Source: Pithys albifrons albifrons
Taxonomy: Eukaryota; Chordata; Aves; Passeriformes; Thamnophilidae
Length of the DNA: 64,000 bases
Direction of reading: 5' to 3'
Assembly (NCBI RefSeq): GCF_047495875.1
Contig: NC_092467.1
Span: 25,191,066-25,255,065 of the forward strand
Under the pieces are notes generated by a model. That model worked only from the letters and a program-made list of their open reading frames with translations. It had not been told where the DNA came from and ran no database searches. Position numbers and translations under genes: made by a program. Of this stretch, positions 60,990 to 64,000 are shown piece by piece. Position 1 is the stretch's first letter; each line of letters starts with the position of its first letter.

Positions 60990-61011
60990 CTATAGAAATT
61001 AATTTCTATAG
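60990..61011. repeat. Perfect 22-bp palindrome
   Basis: The half CTATAGAAATT is followed directly by its reverse complement AATTTCTATAG, with no spacer. With one mismatch the symmetry extends three more bases on each side (60986-61015). It could be a dyad protein-binding site or a cruciform former. Confidence 0.95.
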
Positions 61012-61974
61012 AAAAATATGTGTTTCACACACAGAGAGACACAAACCATGCAGTTAGTTGGAATACCATTGTCTGTGGAAAATCAACATAGATGGATGTT
61101 TCTGGTTGTTTACAATGAACCCCCAGGCTGATTGCTCTGGTCTGACTCTCCCCAGCATGACAGTCTCAGGAAGAAAAGGTCACCCTTCATTATTCCATTT
61201 TGGAATTCTGCTGCCTCCATAGGTGTCTTCCTGGGGATTGTGGGATGCCTGTGGGGAGAGACAAAAAGCTAGTGGGACCCAGGTGTGGGAGCTAGAAAAT
61301 CAAATACACTTTAGGTTGACAAACTGTGGATGTCTGGGTGTGTACAGTCGTGAGGGCTCCTGCATGATGTTGCTTGCCCCAGAGTTTGATACTCACCGGT
61401 TCGCACTTGCTGTACAGGTCTGTGACCTCTTTTTGAAACTTCTTCTTTACGAGTTTATTTTGGCTGGGCTCAGGCATTCATAAAATTCCTAGGGAATGGG
61501 AGGTTTGAAGCATGGCTTGTAAAAGGAGGAGTGGGGAGGTGGGAGAATGGATTGAGGAGGAGAGTTTTCCATTACCCTGTCGTAGCCTCCCTAATGCAGG
61601 TCTTAGTCCTCTGAGCTCCCCTCCAAAACTGCAGGCTTCTGAAAAGAGGAGAGGAAAAGAAAAGAGAGAGGGGGAAAGCTTCCTTCCCCTTTTGGGAGGC
61701 AGGATTCCTCCCCACACAGATAGGTCTTTCTCCAGTTTTCCTTGTCAGTCATCCTTCTGCAGCTTTTGGTCTTCACAGCAGGTCAGCAGAGTTGGTGAAT
61801 AGCTCAGCAAGTACAAGGCATCTGAAACAAATTAGATCTCTTATAGCCACCCAGAGACTGATGATGGATGGAGGTCTGTATTTACAGCAAAACTAATTGG
61901 CAACATACACAGACATCCAAAAAAGTATATTATTTTGCCAGACTTTGGAGTTGCTAGGCCCTTTATTTTTTATT
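61012..61974. other. Unique non-coding sequence
   Basis: No gene recognised. Purine-rich stretch near 61630-61680; open frames unsupported. Confidence 0.5.
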
Positions 61975-62350
61975 GCAGAACATTATACAGCTAGAGATAA
62001 AAAAGAACAGTGAAAGTTTTAAATCTAATAAAAGCATTTGACTGCAGAGTAAAAATAACATACACAGAGAAGTTTGATTTGGAATTGAATTTTATTAATG
62101 GTCTTTTCTCTGCAAAATGTTTCCAATTAAAAAACAATTCTGAAGTGATACATTAATAAACTGCTCCCCCCTCTCCTTTGGAGGGACTAAGAGTTTTAAA
62201 GGCTGAGGTGGATAAAAAAATCCATTGGATGTTATTAAAACATAATTTAATATAACCTAAATATAGTGCTTGCATACCACAGAGAGAGAACCGGCTGTAT
62301 AATTGAATTCGAAACAATGATAGTATGTTGATTTTTCAAAGAGAAATAGT
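61975..62350. promoter_or_regulatory. AT-rich block, possible conserved non-coding element
   Basis: Nearly CpG-free, with many TAAT/ATTA words (GAATTTTATTAATGG, ACATTAATAAAC, AACATAATTTAATATAACC) over about 370 bases and no repeat similarity. Composition resembles long vertebrate conserved non-coding elements. Inference only. Confidence 0.3.
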
Positions 62351-63377
62351 ATCAGATTGTAGGCTGCTGTTCAAAAGAGGGGTCTTCTTTAAACACCAAG
62401 GCATGTAAGAAGCAATAAAGAGCAAAATCATCCACGTTTCCCTGGACAGCATGTGGCAGATTTAGATTTCTCAAAGGCACGAATATGTGTGAAATTGGGA
62501 GCATGCAGTAGATGAACAGCCTGGATTCCAATAAGTCATTTGTTTGATTTTTAGATGAATGGCCTCTTTGCTTAAAAAAGAAGAGAGAAGGGCAAATGCA
62601 GAGAGAGGCAGATAGATAAAATGGATGTTGCAGATCTGGTCCTTAGAAAGTGACAAAATTGTGTATTTCTATCTGTCGATGTCATTTGGCAGAGCCTGGC
62701 TATGAGTGATGAAAGCTTGTGTAAAGTGTTTTCCCTGGGCTGAGAGCATATTTGCATGAGAAATAGGTGAGCTCTAGAGAAGGTCAAATGCATGCATGAT
62801 GAGGATGCTTTGGGGTGGGGAGAGGATTCTGATTCCCTTGACCGCCTACACTTCTGTCGCCTTCCTTACTTTTTTTTCGAAGCGTTGATGAGTGCAGACT
62901 GACCAGATGATCTGCATTATCAACTTTCTGTGCTAAAACCCCAGCTTTCTCTTTGCTCAGGCCGAAGACAAAAGAACAAGTTCCTTGCCCTATCTCAAAC
63001 ACCAGCATCACCAAAATCTCCATTATGAGGAATCCTCCTCCCCAAGACCTGCCAAAGCCAGAGGCTGCAGCAGGCACAGTGGAAACAAGGAGCACCCACA
63101 CGCTGCGGCATTTCTGCTGGCACAGAGCCAGAGTAAAGAGGTTATCCTTGTCCCTTAGTGCCTCATCCCACCACAGCAGGGTAAAGACCTCTCTACACCC
63201 AACCATATCATTTGCATCCACTTCAATGCCCCTTTCCCCAGCAGCACCATGTGAAGGGATCTAAGTGCAAATAAGAATTAGACCCATGATCTTCCTCTGA
63301 AGTATTATCCCTGATCGCCCATTATTACCATTATTACTGTGTTTGCTGGGGCGGATTTTCTTATTTCTTATTCTAAG

Positions 63378-63415
63378 CTTTTCTTTCTCTCTTTTTCCTA
63401 TTTTTTTTCTTTTTG
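63378..63415 (+). repeat. Pyrimidine tract
   Basis: Almost pure T and C over about 38 bases, with one A. Confidence 0.75.
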
Positions 63416-63479
63416 GCCTACATCTGGGAAGTGGTCCTTTGTGTAAACAGCTATCAGAATGAGCAGGAGTATGTGATCC

Positions 63480-63610
63480 ATTAGCTCCGCTGAAAACACA
63501 ATCATTGTGTTATTCCAAGCTGATGAAAACGTCCTCCATAGTTTTCTCTCCCAATGTCCACATGCCAATCAGCGTTTGTCAGTGATATAATTTTCTCTCA
63601 TAAACACATC
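63480..63610. promoter_or_regulatory. Small candidate regulatory block
   Basis: Contains AACACAATCATTGTGTTATT, in which the dyad AACACAAT/ATTGTGTT surrounds a single C, a SOX-type double site (ACAAT/ATTGT). The CAATCAGCGTTTGTC and TTTTCTCTCATAAACACATC words follow. Motifs are seen; function is inferred. Confidence 0.3.
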
Positions 63611-64000
63611 CGTTGTGCAACTTCCACCCCAAGTAAATAGACATAATTCCAAAACCAAATAACACACTTGGAGGCAAATGGGAGATTAGACAGACAAGAA
63701 GGTGGAGGGGGAGTGAAGGGGATTGAAGCTACAAGGAGAGATCAGTTCTAATTGCAAAGGGGGAAGATGGAAAATTCTCAGGAACAGGCAACACTGCTGG
63801 TTTATTTCTTCACAGGGCTAAAAAGCCTGGGAAGGCGAACATTTGGGGCTATTTTTTTTAGTGAACATTTGTGAATGTGGACCACCATGAATTGCTGAAA
63901 GAAGGATGGCTGTTGTTTATGGAATTGGGAAAACATTTTTTTTCCCAATTTGAAACAGAATAGACAATACGCTGTAAGTGGGGAGGTGCCACTTCCCTGT

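Larger units (their letters stand above)
62351..64000. other. Unique non-coding sequence to window end
   Basis: No gene recognised. The 145-codon minus-strand frame at 62784-63221 and the 103-codon plus-strand frame at 62953-63264 overlap in opposite directions and share no known domain. A pyrimidine tract is at 63378-63415. The section 63480-63610 reads like a small conserved element and is listed separately. Confidence 0.5.

Noticed and set aside
62784..63221. 145-codon minus-strand open frame opposed to a 103-codon plus-strand frame
   Set aside because: Neither shows a known domain, and mutual overlap is typical of stop-poor GC-richer DNA.
1..64000. tRNA genes, CRISPR arrays, endogenous retroviral LTR pairs, bacterial operons
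   Set aside because: No cloverleaf B-box words, spaced direct repeats, LTR-type ends with primer-binding sites, or ribosome-binding-site/ORF chains were seen.

Overview
The window looks like a stretch of bird nuclear genome, either intergenic or inside a very large intron. The best evidence is six CR1 LINE fragments. Several keep the 3' end typical of avian CR1: tandem copies of ATTCTATG preceded by a motif like GGTCCCTTCCAACCC. Other support comes from MIR-type SINE relics, CpG depletion, AT-leaning composition, and the short A/C-rich or T/G-rich low-complexity tracts common in bird non-coding DNA. There are no operons, ribosome binding sites or dense ORFs, so a prokaryote or phage is excluded. 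No primer-binding site, gag/pol motif or LTR pair was noticed.

I found no protein-coding exon I can name. Open frames over 60 codons are scattered evenly over both strands. They show no recognisable domain or consistent frame, and several checked ones start at TTG or GTG rather than ATG. The one exception with a clear family is 43413-43622, the C-terminal end of a 5'-truncated CR1 ORF2. The best small-ORF lead is a 25-codon frame at 17763-17840. It has a near-ideal Kozak context and a signal-peptide-like N-terminus, but support is weak.

Layout: 1-4.3 kb is unique sequence holding a candidate regulatory block at about 2.1-2.4 kb (with a perfect 12-bp inverted repeat) and a 9-bp CpG-bearing hairpin near 4.0 kb. 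Two short CR1 tails lie at 4.3-4.9 kb. From 5 to 32 kb the sequence is mostly unique, with MIR relics at 9.5 and 28.5 kb, poly-C and T/G-rich tracts at 11-14 kb, a CpG-rich patch at 15.3-15.6 kb and the small-ORF lead at 17.7 kb. From 32 to 47 kb there are several AT-rich blocks that read like conserved non-coding elements (one with an RFX X-box-like site), a pyrimidine tract, a CR1 tail at 38.3 kb and the best-preserved CR1 at 43.4 kb. From 47 to 64 kb there are CR1 fragments at 51.8 and 56.6 kb, a probable MIR at 57.8 kb, a perfect 22-bp palindrome at 61.0 kb, and candidate conserved blocks near 62.0-62.3 and 63.5 kb.

I see no evidence for an undescribed multi-gene system. The leads are possible regulatory DNA, symmetric DNA elements and one possible micropeptide. 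The 'conserved element' calls rest only on composition and motif content, because conservation cannot be tested from one sequence.
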